Assembly (NCBI RefSeq): GCF_013300725.1
Contig: NZ_JAAIMM010000016.1
Coordinates: 1 to 64,000, forward strand
DNA from: Allocoprococcus comes
Lineage (GTDB): Bacteria > Bacillota > Clostridia > Lachnospirales > Lachnospiraceae
Length of the DNA: 64,000 nucleotides
Direction: 5' to 3'
Shown here: positions 10,173-19,658 of the stretch, in pieces
Layout of the letters: each line of letters begins with the position of its first letter
Position numbering within the stretch: position 1 is the first letter of the stretch
Position numbers and translations under genes: made by a program
The notes under the pieces: generated by a model
The model's database searches: none
What the model was told of the DNA's origin: nothing
The model's input: only the letters and a program-made list of their open reading frames with translations

Positions 10173-10228
10173 CTCAAATCCTCTTCTTTCGTTCCTTTTA
10201 GGCTTCTGCGCCATATAAGGATATTGTA

Positions 10229-11092
10229 CTACATTCCAAACAGGATTTCCACTATAATTCCGCACACTACACTGATTCCGTAAAGTGTTGCGACGATCAT
10301 CATATTCTTCTTCCAACCATGGTTCGTCTTAAAAAGTACGATCAGTCCGATTCCGGCACATGACAAAAGCCCGGCAAACATACTTCCGACATTTAAGACT
10401 CCCTCAAGATAAAATTTCGTAATTGCAATAGAAGCTGCGCAGTTCGGGATCAGGCCGACAAGACCAGCCAGAAAAATTCCGGCAATCGGATAATGAGTCA
10501 CCACGTTCATGACCTGTTCCATTCCAATCCACTCCACAATAGCATTTAACACAAAAGAAATTACATATATAAATACCAGAATCTGTACCGAATGGATGAG
10601 CGCTGATTTTACAATGCTTCCCTCTTCGCAGTGACAGTGGTCATGCTCACAGATATCATGAATATGCAGCCCTCTCTGGTATCCTTTGCCCAGCACCCGC
10701 ACTCCGATATCAACCAGAATACCTGCAACAATACCAACGATGATCTTTCCGATTAAAATTGCCATGATCTTACGGACATCCGCCTGCTCTGAGATCAGGA
10801 TCGGAAGCATCTCATCTGATGTAGACAGAAAAACAGCGATCATCGTTCCAACTGTGATGACTCCGCCGGAATACAGATTTGCTGCCGCTGCTGAAAATCC
10901 GCACTGCGGAACAACGCCCAGGATTCCACCGATCACAGGCCCTTTTTTCCCTGCTCCAAGAAGCATCCGCACCGTCTTCTGACCGGCTTTATTCTCCAGA
11001 TATTCCATCGCAAGGTATGTTAGAAAAAGGAAAGGTATTAGTTTCACAGTGTCAATTGTTGTATCTTTTAGTATATCTATAAACAGTTCCAT
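10229..11092 (-). CDS. Putative 10-TM heavy-metal exporter (ArsP_2-type permease)
   Basis: This 287-residue membrane protein has about eight to ten hydrophobic segments in two related halves. Each half has a conserved turn of the type [19 protein letters not shown] and [19 protein letters not shown], the signature I associate with the ArsP_2 family of putative metal or organo-arsenical exporters. A loop between the halves, [16 protein letters not shown], is rich in His and Cys and could bind metal. It is the first gene of a run with mscL, trpS and glmM. The substrate is unknown; the metal ATPase locus next door is suggestive only. Confidence 0.75.
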   Translation of the reverse strand: MELFIDILKDTTIDTVKLIPFLFLTYLAMEYLENKAGQKTVRMLLGAGKKGPVIGGILGVVPQCGFSAAAANLYSGGVITVGTMIAVFLSTSDEMLPILISEQADVRKIMAILIGKIIVGIVAGILVDIGVRVLGKGYQRGLHIHDICEHDHCHCEEGSIVKSALIHSVQILVFIYVISFVLNAIVEWIGMEQVMNVVTHYPIAGIFLAGLVGLIPNCAASIAITKFYLEGVLNVGSMFAGLLSCAGIGLIVLFKTNHGWKKNMMIVATLYGISVVCGIIVEILFGM

Positions 11093-11164
11093 CTTGTATC
11101 TCCCTTCTTGGTTTCACTATTCTAATCCGTTTTGTCATTTTACACTGTCACCGCCAAAAATGCA

Positions 11165-11350
11165 AGTAGAATAAATTAGTGTGGCAAAGCAACAGAAATA
11201 AATGGGATAAATTCAAGTTGTGCAAACCATTCCGATGAACCTCTTAGGGCGAAAATCGTGTTCAGCAAAGGCTTCCACGATTTTTGAGTTTCATCTCCAT
11301 TGCACAAAATAGAATTTATCCCATTTATTTCTGCTGCTTTGCCCTTCTAC
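11165..11350. repeat. Palindromic intergenic element (about 186 bp)
   Basis: Long imperfect inverted repeat: GCAAAGCAACAGAAATAAAT on the left matches ATTTATTTCTGCTGCTTTGC on the right. The outer arms extend to AGTAGAA / TTCTACT. An inner hairpin AAAATCGTG / CACGATTTT sits at the centre. No coding potential. It looks like a MITE-like or structured intergenic element between the ATPase terminator and the ArsP_2 gene. Confidence 0.7.
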
Positions 11351-11400
11351 TTTATTGGTGAGAACCAGACCAGTAGCCCCGGTACGTTTTCTATAGCAAC

Positions 11401-11440
11401 AAAAAAGAATTATCCCCATCACGTTAAGGATAATTCTTTC
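11401..11440 (-). terminator. Intrinsic terminator of the metal ATPase operon
   Basis: AAAGAATTATCC pairs with GGATAATTCTTT, with six T on the minus strand. It lies 26 bases after the ATPase stop. Confidence 0.82.
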
Positions 11441-11465
11441 TTGTTTTACTTTATGCTTTTGACAT

Positions 11466-13346
11466 CTATTTTACTTTCAGTGTTCTCATGGAGTTCAGAA
11501 TTGCGATTACGGATACTCCTACGTCGGCAAAGACGGCTTCCCACATGTTGGCCATGCCGAGGGCTCCCAGGATGAGGACCAGAACTTTGACACCGAGGGC
11601 AAAGACGATATTCTGATGTACGATCTGGAGAGTTTTTCCTGCAATTCTCATAATGGAGGATATCTTAAGGATATTATCATCCATCAGAACAACATCTGCG
11701 GCTTCGATTGCTGCGTCGGATCCCATGCTTCCCATTGCGATTCCGATATCAGCTCTGGAGAGTACCGGTGCATCATTGATACCATCACCAACAAAACCGA
11801 GCTTTTCTTTCTCACCAAGTTCTCCGAGAAGTGCTTCAACCTTATCTACCTTATCCCCCGGAAGGAGATCTGTGTAGACTTCATCGATTCCAAGGCTTTC
11901 TGCCACTGCTTCACCGACATCTTTTCTGTCACCGGTAAGCATAACTGTCTTTTTGACACCGCTTTTTTTGAGCTGTGCGATCGCACGTTTGGCTTCCGGT
12001 TTGACCGTATCAGAAATTATGATGGTTCCGAGGAATTCTTTTTCAGCCGCCAGATATACGACCGTACCAGGGATTGCGCATGGCTCATATTCCACGCCTT
12101 CTTCTTCCATCAGCTTTGCATTTCCGGTATAGACAACTCTTCCGTCGATCTTTGCCTTGATTCCGTGTCCGGCGATTTCTTCAGTCTGTTCCACTCTGTC
12201 CATAGACAGCTCACCAAGCTCTGCTTCTTCGTACGCTTTCTTGAGTGCTGCTGAGATTGGATGATCGGAATAGCCTTCCGCAAGGGCTGCCACTTCAAGC
12301 AGTCCTTCTTTTTCCCATCCGTTCGGAATAACTTCTGATACAACGAATTCACCCTTTGTCAGTGTACCAGTCTTATCAAATACAATCGTTTTCATCTCAG
12401 AGAGTGCTTCCAGATAATTGCTTCCCTTTACCAGAACGCCCTGTTTGGATGCTGCTCCGATTCCTCCAAAGAAACCAAGTGGAACGGAGATTACCAGTGC
12501 ACATGGGCAGGAGATTACAAGGAAAATACATGCTCTCTGAATCCATTCTGCAAATCCGCCACCAAGAATGATTGGCGGAAGGAATGCAAGTACAACTGCC
12601 GCGCAAACCACGATCGGCGTATAGTATTTTGCAAACTTTGTAATGAAATTCTCTACATGTGCCTTTTTGCTGCTGGCATTTTCAACCAGTTCCAGGATCT
12701 TCGCAACTGTAGAATCATCAAACTCTTTCGTTGTGCGCACCTTAAGGAGTCCGCTTCCATTTACACAACCGCTGATAATCTCGGAACCTTCTGTTACTTC
12801 TCGCGGAACCGACTCTCCGGTCAGAGCAGATGTATCTACAAAGGATGTTCCCGATACGACCACACCATCGAGAGGAACTCTCTCGCCTGCTTTGATGACG
12901 ATCTCTGTACCGATCTCTACATCATCCGGATCAACCTGTTTGAGCTTTCCGTCTTCTTCAATATTTGCATATTCCGGACAGATATCCATCATTGCACTGA
13001 TTGACTGGCGGGAGCGGTTGACTGCATAACTCTGGAATAACTCCCCGATCTGATAGAACAGCATAACTGCTACCGCTTCCGAATATTCCTTTACTCCAAG
13101 TGCACCAAACGTTGCAATACACATCAGAAAGTTCTCATCAAATACCTGACCATGACTGATATTACGTACAGCCCGGTAAATGATGTCCCATCCCACGATC
13201 AGATAAGGGATCATAAACAACAAAAACTGCACCGGCATTTCGGACTGAAATTCCAGTTTTCCCATATGTTCCAGTACAAAAAGAGGAACATAGATAACTG
13301 CTGCTGCGATAATACGATACAGCATTATTTTCTGTTTTTTCATCAT
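11466..13346 (-). CDS. Heavy-metal translocating P1B-type ATPase (Cd/Zn/Co type)
   Basis: This P-type ATPase exports soft or transition metal ions. The 626 residues contain paired N-terminal membrane helices, the actuator-domain TGES motif, the metal-site helix with SCPCALVIS (CPC), the phosphorylation motif DKTGTLT (about residue 315), the HP motif in SDHPIS, and the hinge GDGINDAP. It lacks its own N-terminal metal-binding domain; a 72-residue HMA protein is encoded 33 bases upstream and probably replaces it. The CPC motif and domain order fit the CadA/ZntA group better than copper pumps, but the substrate is inferred. Expression is probably metal-induced through the operator at 13628-13657. 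Confidence 0.9.
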   Translation of the reverse strand: MMKKQKIMLYRIIAAAVIYVPLFVLEHMGKLEFQSEMPVQFLLFMIPYLIVGWDIIYRAVRNISHGQVFDENFLMCIATFGALGVKEYSEAVAVMLFYQIGELFQSYAVNRSRQSISAMMDICPEYANIEEDGKLKQVDPDDVEIGTEIVIKAGERVPLDGVVVSGTSFVDTSALTGESVPREVTEGSEIISGCVNGSGLLKVRTTKEFDDSTVAKILELVENASSKKAHVENFITKFAKYYTPIVVCAAVVLAFLPPIILGGGFAEWIQRACIFLVISCPCALVISVPLGFFGGIGAASKQGVLVKGSNYLEALSEMKTIVFDKTGTLTKGEFVVSEVIPNGWEKEGLLEVAALAEGYSDHPISAALKKAYEEAELGELSMDRVEQTEEIAGHGIKAKIDGRVVYTGNAKLMEEEGVEYEPCAIPGTVVYLAAEKEFLGTIIISDTVKPEAKRAIAQLKKSGVKKTVMLTGDRKDVGEAVAESLGIDEVYTDLLPGDKVDKVEALLGELGEKEKLGFVGDGINDAPVLSRADIGIAMGSMGSDAAIEAADVVLMDDNILKISSIMRIAGKTLQIVHQNIVFALGVKVLVLILGALGMANMWEAVFADVGVSVIAILNSMRTLKVK

Positions 13347-13379
13347 AGAAGCCTCTCCCCTTTCATACCTTTTCCGGTT

Positions 13380-13598
13380 TTACAGCTGAATCTGGCAGTC
13401 CGGCTCTACCTTCTTGCATACAGCAACGACTTCCTGCATGATCTCATCAAATCTTGCATCATCTGCATCAATCGTAAGCTTCTGCATCATAAAACTTACC
13501 GTTGCATCATTTACACCATCAATCTTTTTGATTGCATCTTCCATTTTTGCTGCACAGTTTGCGCAATCAAGGTCTACCATTTTAAATTTTTTCTTCAT
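13380..13598 (-). CDS. Small heavy-metal-associated (HMA) domain protein
   Basis: This 72-residue soluble protein has the ferredoxin-like HMA fold. The metal site is DLDCANCAAKME (Cys-x2-Cys) near the N terminus. A second pair of cysteines (ACK..., DCQ) lies near the C terminus. It probably hands metal to the ATPase encoded directly downstream. The open frame extends to 13634, but AGGAGG lies 8 bases before the ATG at 13598 (MKKKFKMVDLD), and the extension would run through the operator, so the shorter start is right. Confidence 0.9.
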   Translation of the reverse strand: MKKKFKMVDLDCANCAAKMEDAIKKIDGVNDATVSFMMQKLTIDADDARFDEIMQEVVAVCKKVEPDCQIQL

Positions 13599-13627
13599 CT
13601 TTCTTTCCTCCTGAAATTTTTTCTCAC

Positions 13628-13657
13628 TGAACATATGCGCAACTGTTCATATGTTCA
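13628..13657. promoter_or_regulatory. ArsR/SmtB-type operator of the metal ATPase operon
   Basis: Perfect inverted repeat TGAACATATG / CATATGTTCA with a 10-base spacer. The core ATATG-n2-CA-n2-TG-n2-CATAT matches the classic 12-2-12 operator of ArsR/SmtB metal sensors such as CzrA. It begins directly after the -10 box and ends 30 bases before the start codon, so a bound repressor would block transcription. No ArsR-family gene is in the window. Confidence 0.75.
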
Positions 13658-13685
13658 TAATAACTCTGTAATAGAAATCCGTCAA
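13657..13685 (-). promoter_or_regulatory. Promoter of the HMA-ATPase operon
   Basis: Minus-strand TTGACG (13685-13680), 17-base spacer, TATTAT (13662-13657), directly abutting the palindromic operator. Confidence 0.8.
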
Positions 13686-13802
13686 GCAGTTTAGATAACA
13701 TTTTTTATTTTCTACAATTTCAAAAGAATATACCTCTCCAGAACGTATTCCCTTTTATTTATCAGAACGCTCTATCAGAATTTTCTGACAAAAAAACAAA
13801 AA

Positions 13803-13831
13803 GAAGAACCCGGATTTTCCCAGATTCTTCT
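13803..13831 (-). terminator. Intrinsic terminator of the TetR-family gene
   Basis: GAAGAATCTGGG pairs imperfectly with CCGGGTTCTTC on the minus strand and is followed by TTTTTG. Confidence 0.7.
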
Positions 13832-13850
13832 CGAATTTATATTTTGTTCT

Positions 13851-14414
13851 TTACTTTTCAAGCAGCTCCAAAATAGGATGCGACATCAGGAACAGATAAT
13901 ACTCCATCGCTTCATCCGCCGACAGATGGATATCCCGGCTGGTCAGCCAGTATTTGAGTCCGGTTACAACGGTGATCGTATGGAACTCCAGAAAAATCTT
14001 TTTGTCTTTGATTCCCTGAAGCTTCTCAAGCTTGATCTTATGTCTGCCCACCATCTCTTCGATCAGCTGACGGATCTTCTTTTCAAGAATTTCCTCAAAC
14101 CCATTCTGACCGGTCGCTTCAAATGCTTTCTGATAATAAATCCGGTCTTTCTCCATCTTCCGGAACAGCAGATAAATGGCTTCTCTTTCCATCCCGTCTT
14201 CAGTCATCTCACGGATATGCTGAAAAACCTCCGTCTCCAGAAGCCATTCCATCACTTCATACTTATCCTGAAAGTAATTATAAAAAGTCGGTCTGATAAC
14301 TCCCGCCTGATCTGTGATCATTTTAATCGTTATCTTATCAAAAGATCCTTTTATCAGTAGTTCCTTAAAGCTTTCCGCAAGCAGGATTTTTGTTAATTCT
14401 CTTTTTCTTTCCAT
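13851..14414 (-). CDS. TetR/AcrR-family transcriptional regulator
   Basis: The first 60 of 187 residues form a TetR helix-turn-helix (LAESFKELLIKGSFDKITIKMITDQAG, then RPTFYNYFQDKYEVMEWLL). The rest is a helical ligand-binding domain of the type seen in DhaS-like regulators. It ends at its own terminator and lies 88 bases downstream of the radical SAM gene in the same direction. The pair may be functionally linked, but no operator is obvious. Confidence 0.88.
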   Translation of the reverse strand: MERKRELTKILLAESFKELLIKGSFDKITIKMITDQAGVIRPTFYNYFQDKYEVMEWLLETEVFQHIREMTEDGMEREAIYLLFRKMEKDRIYYQKAFEATGQNGFEEILEKKIRQLIEEMVGRHKIKLEKLQGIKDKKIFLEFHTITVVTGLKYWLTSRDIHLSADEAMEYYLFLMSHPILELLEK

Positions 14415-14502
14415 GTGTTGTCCTCTTTTTCCTGCCCATTTCTCTTGAGGAATATTCTATCACAAACAAAACGCTTTTTCAAACCGCTTTTTTTCTGTTT
14501 TT

Positions 14503-15912
14503 TTACTGCTTTTCCACGCGTTTTTTGTAATTTGTGTAACCCTTCTGCTGATGCGGATGCTCTTTCCATAGTTGATCTGCTGTTTTTTTCCACTCACAGG
14601 CATAAGCTTCGCACTTACTGCACAAATGTTCCGCACTTTCCGGTGACTGCAGATCGGTCGATTTTGCACCGGTCTCTTTAATCATTTCCTGAAGAATCTC
14701 CGGATTTTCAAGCATCGGGCAAGGACGCAAATGATTGTTATTAAAAGGCTGCCGGTCTCTGTATGCCATAAAGAGTGGCTGTTTCAGAGCTTCCAGCAGA
14801 GTGACTTCCCGAATATTTGCAGAAGAGTAGTGAATAAATACACATGGTTCTACATCTCCATTCGCATTGATATGGCAGTAGTTTCTTCCGCCTGCGATAC
14901 AGCCTCCGACAAATTCTCCGTCATTCTGGAAATCCATTGCATAAATCGGCTTTCCACCTGTTGCACCGCGGATCTCTCTTACCCGGTGATACATATATTC
15001 TCTCTGTTCCTTTGTCGGGAGCAGATCCGGTGCTGCATCATTTCCAACCGGCATATAATGAAAATACCAGGTGAAACGACATCCCTTTCCGATGATCATA
15101 TCCAGGAATTCATCCGATGTAACCGTTTCAATGTTCTTTCTGGTATAACAGATTGACGTACCGAAGATCAGTCCATATTTCTTTAACCGGTCCATGGCTG
15201 CCATAACCTTGTCGAATACACCCTCTCCACGGCGCATGTCATTGACCTCTTCAAATCCTTCCAGACTAATTGAAAGGGACAGGTTGCCGACTCTTCTCAT
15301 CTCTTCGCAAAATTCATCATCCACCAGTGTTCCATTTGTAAATGCATGGAATTCGCAGTCATAATGCTTTTCACAAAGTCTGATAATATCTTTTTTTCTT
15401 ACTAACGGTTCCCCGCCTGTATACATATAGAAATAAATCCCCAGTTCTTTTCCCTGCGTAATGATGCTGTCCATCTCTTCATATGTAAGATTCAGTTTAT
15501 GCCCATATTCTGCCGCCCAGCATCCGGTACAATGAAGATTACATGCACTTGTCGGATCCATCAGGATCAGCCACGGAATATTGCACTGATGTACCTCTCT
15601 CATACTGCGGATTGTCTTCGTTCCATGGAACGCCGCTTCAAATCCAAGGTTTAATGCTGTCTGTTTAATAACATGCGGGTCAATTTCATCCAATGCACGA
15701 TTCACATAACGCATCCACTTCGAATCCGGATCCTGTATCATCTTTCTTGCGCCTTCATAGGAGCTCTTCTGGAAATTGTCTCCCATGAAACGCTCGGTCA
15801 GATCAACAAGATCAAGCAGACCTTTTTCTCTGTCTTTATCCATTTTTCGCATTGCCAAATCAATTGCTCCGCCAAATGCTGCCCTTGCTGCTTTATGTGT
15901 CAATTCGCCCAT
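14503..15912 (-). CDS. Radical SAM/SPASM domain protein
   Basis: This 469-residue protein has the radical SAM cluster motif in DPTSACNLHCTGCWAAEYG (Cys-x3-Cys-x2-Cys) after about 115 residues of helical N-terminal region. The TGGEPL motif follows. A cysteine-rich SPASM-type tail is seen (GGRNYCHINANGDVEPC, CPMLENP, CSKCEAYACEW). Such proteins modify peptides or other substrates through a 5'-deoxyadenosyl radical and carry auxiliary Fe-S clusters. No small precursor peptide gene is visible beside it, so I give no substrate. It lies between mntP (18 bases upstream) and a TetR gene. Confidence 0.9.
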   Translation of the reverse strand: MGELTHKAARAAFGGAIDLAMRKMDKDREKGLLDLVDLTERFMGDNFQKSSYEGARKMIQDPDSKWMRYVNRALDEIDPHVIKQTALNLGFEAAFHGTKTIRSMREVHQCNIPWLILMDPTSACNLHCTGCWAAEYGHKLNLTYEEMDSIITQGKELGIYFYMYTGGEPLVRKKDIIRLCEKHYDCEFHAFTNGTLVDDEFCEEMRRVGNLSLSISLEGFEEVNDMRRGEGVFDKVMAAMDRLKKYGLIFGTSICYTRKNIETVTSDEFLDMIIGKGCRFTWYFHYMPVGNDAAPDLLPTKEQREYMYHRVREIRGATGGKPIYAMDFQNDGEFVGGCIAGGRNYCHINANGDVEPCVFIHYSSANIREVTLLEALKQPLFMAYRDRQPFNNNHLRPCPMLENPEILQEMIKETGAKSTDLQSPESAEHLCSKCEAYACEWKKTADQLWKEHPHQQKGYTNYKKRVEKQ

Positions 15913-15930
15913 ACTCTTTTCCTCCTACTT

Positions 15931-16521
15931 TTAAAATAAAAAATGCGTAACCACCATATCTGCGCCGGCGATCAGGAATAATATCCCACCGATCCAGTAA
16001 GCTTTACAGTTATATTCACAGCCCAATCTATATCCGACCTCCACACCAAGAAAGCACTGAATGATCGTAACCGGAAGCAATACCATTCCCTGTTCCAGGA
16101 TCTCCACACTCCAGAATCCGATACCCATTCCGGCAAAATACGCATCTATGCTGGTAAGTACTGCCAGTTTTCTAAGCCGTTTCCAGTTTATTTCATCGTT
16201 TCTCCGCTCAAAAATCTGCTTATTATTTCTTGCTTTACAGATCATATAAATGCCAAGTCCGATAAATATCAGCACCGACAAAAGCTCCCAACCGCTTGCC
16301 GCTGTTGAAATCGTCTCATTCATCTTCCTGTCCGGCTTCAGAATATCTGCAACAACATTTCCCAGAATCAGTGCAAAGAGCTGCATTCCTCCAAAAATCA
16401 GACTGGATAAAAGTGTGTCTTTTCCATGCTTCCTAGAAAATCCTGCTCCAACACAAATATGTACAACAAATACATCAAATGAAAGCCCGATTGAAATTAA
16501 AAGGATTTCAATAATACCCAT
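15931..16521 (-). CDS. mntP: MntP-family manganese efflux pump
   Basis: This small membrane protein (196 residues, six predicted helices) is in the MntP/YtaF family that exports Mn2+. Each half has the conserved acidic residue in TM1 and TM4: ISIGLSFDVFVVH and LTSIDAYFAGMGIGF. The central loop is basic. It lies 18 bases before the radical SAM gene. I looked for a yybP-ykoY manganese riboswitch in the 250 bases upstream and did not find its conserved loops. Confidence 0.8.
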   Translation of the reverse strand: MGIIEILLISIGLSFDVFVVHICVGAGFSRKHGKDTLLSSLIFGGMQLFALILGNVVADILKPDRKMNETISTAASGWELLSVLIFIGLGIYMICKARNNKQIFERRNDEINWKRLRKLAVLTSIDAYFAGMGIGFWSVEILEQGMVLLPVTIIQCFLGVEVGYRLGCEYNCKAYWIGGILFLIAGADMVVTHFLF

Positions 16522-16729
16522 AGATTCGCCTCCTCCTGCTGGCTGTTACATATATATTATGTAATCTCTTACTAAATAATAAATCTTCAGATTATCGGTT
16601 CTGTTTATTTTTTAACGACATTTTTCCACATTTGTCGCATATCTGTTTATTTTTTCAACAGATTATTCTTCCGGAATCTTTTTTATACAATAGAAATCTC
16701 CTTTTTCTGTTAATAATAAAAAGTTCCCA

Positions 16730-16762
16730 CAGAGGTAATTTCTCTACCTCTGCGGGAACTTT
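16730..16762 (-). terminator. Intrinsic terminator of the purine genes
   Basis: AAAGTTCCC-n-AGAGGTA pairs with TACCTCT-n-GGGAACTTT around a short loop, 15 bases after the AICAR formyltransferase gene. The rest of the 255-base gap to mntP is AT-rich, with two copies of TCTGTTTATTTTTT and no gene. Confidence 0.85.
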
Positions 16763-16776
16763 GCTTCTTTATTATC

Positions 16777-17955
16777 TTAGTGATGGAATAAACGGATTCC
16801 GGTAAATGCCATCGCCATGTTGTATTTGTTGCAGGTATCAATTACATTGTCATCACGGATTGATCCACCCGGTTCTGCAATATATGTAACACCGCTCTTA
16901 TGTGCACGTTCGATGTTATCTCCAAACGGAAAGAATGCATCTGATCCAAGTGCCACACCCGTCAGCTTATCAAGCCATGCTCTCTTTTCTTCTCTGGTAA
17001 ATACTTCCGGTTTTTCAGTGAAAATATTTTCCCAGGTTCCGTCAGCCAGTACGTCCATATATTCTTCACCAATGTACAGATCAATTGCATTATCCCGGTC
17101 TGCACGCTTGATTCCTTCTTTAAATGGAAGAGCAAGTACTTTCGGGCACTGTCTCAGCCACCAGTTATCTGCCTTCTGTCCTGCAAGTCGGGTACAGTGG
17201 ATACGGGACTGCTGTCCGGCTCCAATTCCGATTGCCTGTCCGTCTTTTACATAGCATACAGAGTTTGACTGTGTATATTTCAAAGTAATCATGGAAATTG
17301 CAAGATCTCTCTTTGCGTGATCCGGAATTTCTTTGTTCTCAGTCACTACATTTGAGAAGAAATCATCATCGATCTTCAGTTCATTTCTTCCCTGCTCAAA
17401 AGTAATACCAAATACATCCTTGTGTTCAGTCGGTGCCGGAACATAATTCGGATCGATCTGGATCACATTGTAATTACCTTTCTTTTTCTGTGCAAGAATC
17501 TCCAGTGCTTCCGGTTCATATCCAGGTGCGATCACTCCATCCGATACTTCTCTCTTGATCAGTCTTGCAGTATCAACATCACAGACATCAGAAAGCGCAA
17601 TAAAATCACCGAATGAAGACATACGGTCTGCACCTCTTGCACGTGCATAAGCGCTTGCAAGCGGAGAAAGTTCTCCAAGGTCATCTACCCAGTAAATTTT
17701 TGCAAGAGTTTCATCCAGCGGCAGTCCGACTGCAGCACCTGCCGGTGACACATGCTTAAAGGAAGTTGCTGCCGGAAGTCCGGTTGCTTTTTTCAATTCC
17801 GATACCAGCTGCCATCCGTTAAATGCATCCAGAAAGTTAATATATCCCGGACGTCCCATCAGAACTTTGATTGGGAGATCACTTCCGTCTTTCATATAGA
17901 TACGTGACGGCTTCTGATTCGGGTTACATCCATATTTGAGTTCTAATTCATTCAT
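16777..17955 (-). CDS. Phosphoribosylaminoimidazolecarboxamide (AICAR) formyltransferase, stand-alone
   Basis: This enzyme transfers a formyl group from 10-formyl-THF to AICAR, the ninth step of IMP synthesis. In most bacteria the activity is fused to IMP cyclohydrolase in PurH (about 510 residues). Here only the transformylase half is present: 392 residues starting [19 protein letters not shown], with the substrate regions [38 protein letters not shown] and [14 protein letters not shown]. The cyclohydrolase step is supplied by the gene 29 bases upstream. The two genes form one transcript ending at a strong terminator. Confidence 0.93.
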   Translation of the reverse strand: MNELELKYGCNPNQKPSRIYMKDGSDLPIKVLMGRPGYINFLDAFNGWQLVSELKKATGLPAATSFKHVSPAGAAVGLPLDETLAKIYWVDDLGELSPLASAYARARGADRMSSFGDFIALSDVCDVDTARLIKREVSDGVIAPGYEPEALEILAQKKKGNYNVIQIDPNYVPAPTEHKDVFGITFEQGRNELKIDDDFFSNVVTENKEIPDHAKRDLAISMITLKYTQSNSVCYVKDGQAIGIGAGQQSRIHCTRLAGQKADNWWLRQCPKVLALPFKEGIKRADRDNAIDLYIGEEYMDVLADGTWENIFTEKPEVFTREEKRAWLDKLTGVALGSDAFFPFGDNIERAHKSGVTYIAEPGGSIRDDNVIDTCNKYNMAMAFTGIRLFHH

Positions 17956-17984
17956 GATTCCTGCTCCTTCTTCACCTTTGTATA

Positions 17985-18698
17985 CTATTTATTCTTATTG
18001 ATGATCTTGCTTTCGTATGTTCCTGTCTCAATATCAATATATCTTACAAACAGAGATACTTTATTATCTGCATTCAGACTGTTCCAGAGTGTGTCTGCAA
18101 ATGTGTCCATGTCATCCGGAATTGCAACAAGCTTTGGTTCTCCTTCAAAACTCGGAAGCGGATTTCCATCACACTTGTATGTGTGGATAAAATGTCCTTC
18201 TCCGGCTACCGGATTCTCATATGCAAAGGTGTAACGGTTGCATGCATCCGGATTTCCGTTATTGCTCTTCAAAATGGACATTGCATAGTTATATTTTCCG
18301 TTCTCAATGTGCATGATACCGGAAATACGTGGTGTGTAGTTTGGTCCATCCGGTTCAAATTCACGGCTTCTAAGGGACTGTTCAAACGTCATCTGTCTGT
18401 CCATACCTTCATAAATTGTATCAGTCTGATCTCCGTTTGTAACGATCGTCTTATTGCCGAGTACACGCACCGGTGCGTAGATAATTAAGCTTGGGTCTGT
18501 CAGCTTTGACTCGTCAAATGCCTGTGTGCGGATTCCTTCTCCTTCTTCTACAAAGACACGATTACGGCTGTTCTCACTTCTTCCCATGATAAAATAAGCT
18601 GTGACCGCTTTGCTTCCGTCGGCAGACTTTCCGATGATGATCCCTCTTCCAGGATAAGAATTGCTCTGCAGTTCTTTTTCAATAGATAACATTTCCAT
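17985..18698 (-). CDS. IMP cyclohydrolase, PurO-like stand-alone type
   Basis: It closes the FAICAR ring to give IMP. The 237 residues resemble the IMP cyclohydrolase-like family best known as archaeal PurO, not the N-terminal PurH domain: [19 protein letters not shown] near the N terminus, then [12 protein letters not shown] and [11 protein letters not shown]. The ribosome site AAGGAGAT lies before the ATG at 18698. It is the first gene of the two-gene purine unit. The separation of the two PurH activities into different proteins is a clostridial pattern. Confidence 0.9.
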   Translation of the reverse strand: MEMLSIEKELQSNSYPGRGIIIGKSADGSKAVTAYFIMGRSENSRNRVFVEEGEGIRTQAFDESKLTDPSLIIYAPVRVLGNKTIVTNGDQTDTIYEGMDRQMTFEQSLRSREFEPDGPNYTPRISGIMHIENGKYNYAMSILKSNNGNPDACNRYTFAYENPVAGEGHFIHTYKCDGNPLPSFEGEPKLVAIPDDMDTFADTLWNSLNADNKVSLFVRYIDIETGTYESKIINKNK

Positions 18699-18825
18699 GC
18701 TTCGATCTCCTTTTATAACTTGTACTTATGTTTGCACATTCATTTATCACTATTTATTATAACTCATAATACCACTATATTTCCAGTCTTTCTGTAAAAT
18801 TTTTTCAAGTTCTTTTAAAACATCA

Positions 18826-18854
18826 TTTTCAAGACCACTGTTCCATGGTAAAAT
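18826..18854 (+). promoter_or_regulatory. Candidate promoter of azlCD-two-component operon
   Basis: TTTTCA (18826-18831), 17-base spacer, TAAAAT (18849-18854), 57 bases before azlC. The -35 box is weak. Confidence 0.4.
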
Positions 18855-18911
18855 GTTAGTAAAATAACAATTCAAATTTGGGGATTATTTACAAAAGAGA
18901 GGTTTTACTTC

Positions 18912-19658
18912 ATGAGTAGAAACAGAAAAATGGATTTTGCAGCCGGGATACAAGATGGCATTCCCATCTGTCTCGGCTATATTGCGGTGTCATTTACCTT
19001 TGGTATCATGGCAAAAAATGCAGGACTGTCCACCTGGGAAGCCGTTCTGATTTCCCTTACAAACCTGACCAGCGCCGGACAATTTGCAGGTCTGTCACTG
19101 ATTACGGCATCCGCATCCTATTTTGAAATGGCATTCACCCAGCTCATCATCAATCTCAGATATTCGCTGATGTCCTGTGCCCTTTCACAGAAAATTGATA
19201 ACCACTATCCTTCTTTCCACCGTTTTCTTATCGCATACGGTATAACGGATGAAGTCTTCGGTGTATCCGTATCCCGCCCCGGAAGGATTACTCCATGGTA
19301 TTCTTACGGTGTGATGGCACTTGCCGCACCTGGCTGGACACTTGGTACTTTTCTCGGAGTAGTATCAGGAAGTATCCTGCCTGACCGGATCGTCAGCGCA
19401 CTGAGCGTTGCATTATATGGAATGTTTATCGCAATCATTATTCCCCCGGCACGTGATAACAGGATCATCAGAACCATTGTCGTGATTTCCATGGCAGCAA
19501 GCTTCTTTTTTACAAAGGCTTCTGTGCTATGCCAGATTTCTTCTGGTTTCAGAATCATTATCCTTACGATTCTGATTGCCGGAATCGCAGCGTATTTCTT
19601 CCCTGTAAAAGAAGACGCAAATCCAGAAGATAAGGAGGATTCTTCCGTTGAAGCATAA
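18912..19658 (+). CDS. azlC: Branched-chain amino acid exporter large subunit AzlC
   Basis: AzlC with AzlD forms an exporter of branched-chain amino acids and analogues. The 248 residues hold seven to eight hydrophobic helices, starting with the family motif AAGIQDGIPICLGYIAVSFTFG. The tail is acidic and soluble. The stop overlaps the azlD start. A ribosome site AGAGAGG lies before the ATG. It is the first of four co-directional genes with azlD and a two-component system. Confidence 0.92.
   Translation: MSRNRKMDFAAGIQDGIPICLGYIAVSFTFGIMAKNAGLSTWEAVLISLTNLTSAGQFAGLSLITASASYFEMAFTQLIINLRYSLMSCALSQKIDNHYPSFHRFLIAYGITDEVFGVSVSRPGRITPWYSYGVMALAAPGWTLGTFLGVVSGSILPDRIVSALSVALYGMFIAIIIPPARDNRIIRTIVVISMAASFFFTKASVLCQISSGFRIIILTILIAGIAAYFFPVKEDANPEDKEDSSVEA

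Noticed and set aside
10173-10316. N-terminal extension of MscL
   Set aside because: The family start at 10172 has a ribosome site, and the extension overlaps the end of the upstream permease gene.
16522-16729. Manganese (yybP-ykoY) riboswitch upstream of mntP
   Set aside because: I could not find the conserved loop sequences; only AT-rich repeats and a weak CGACA/TGTCG stem are present.
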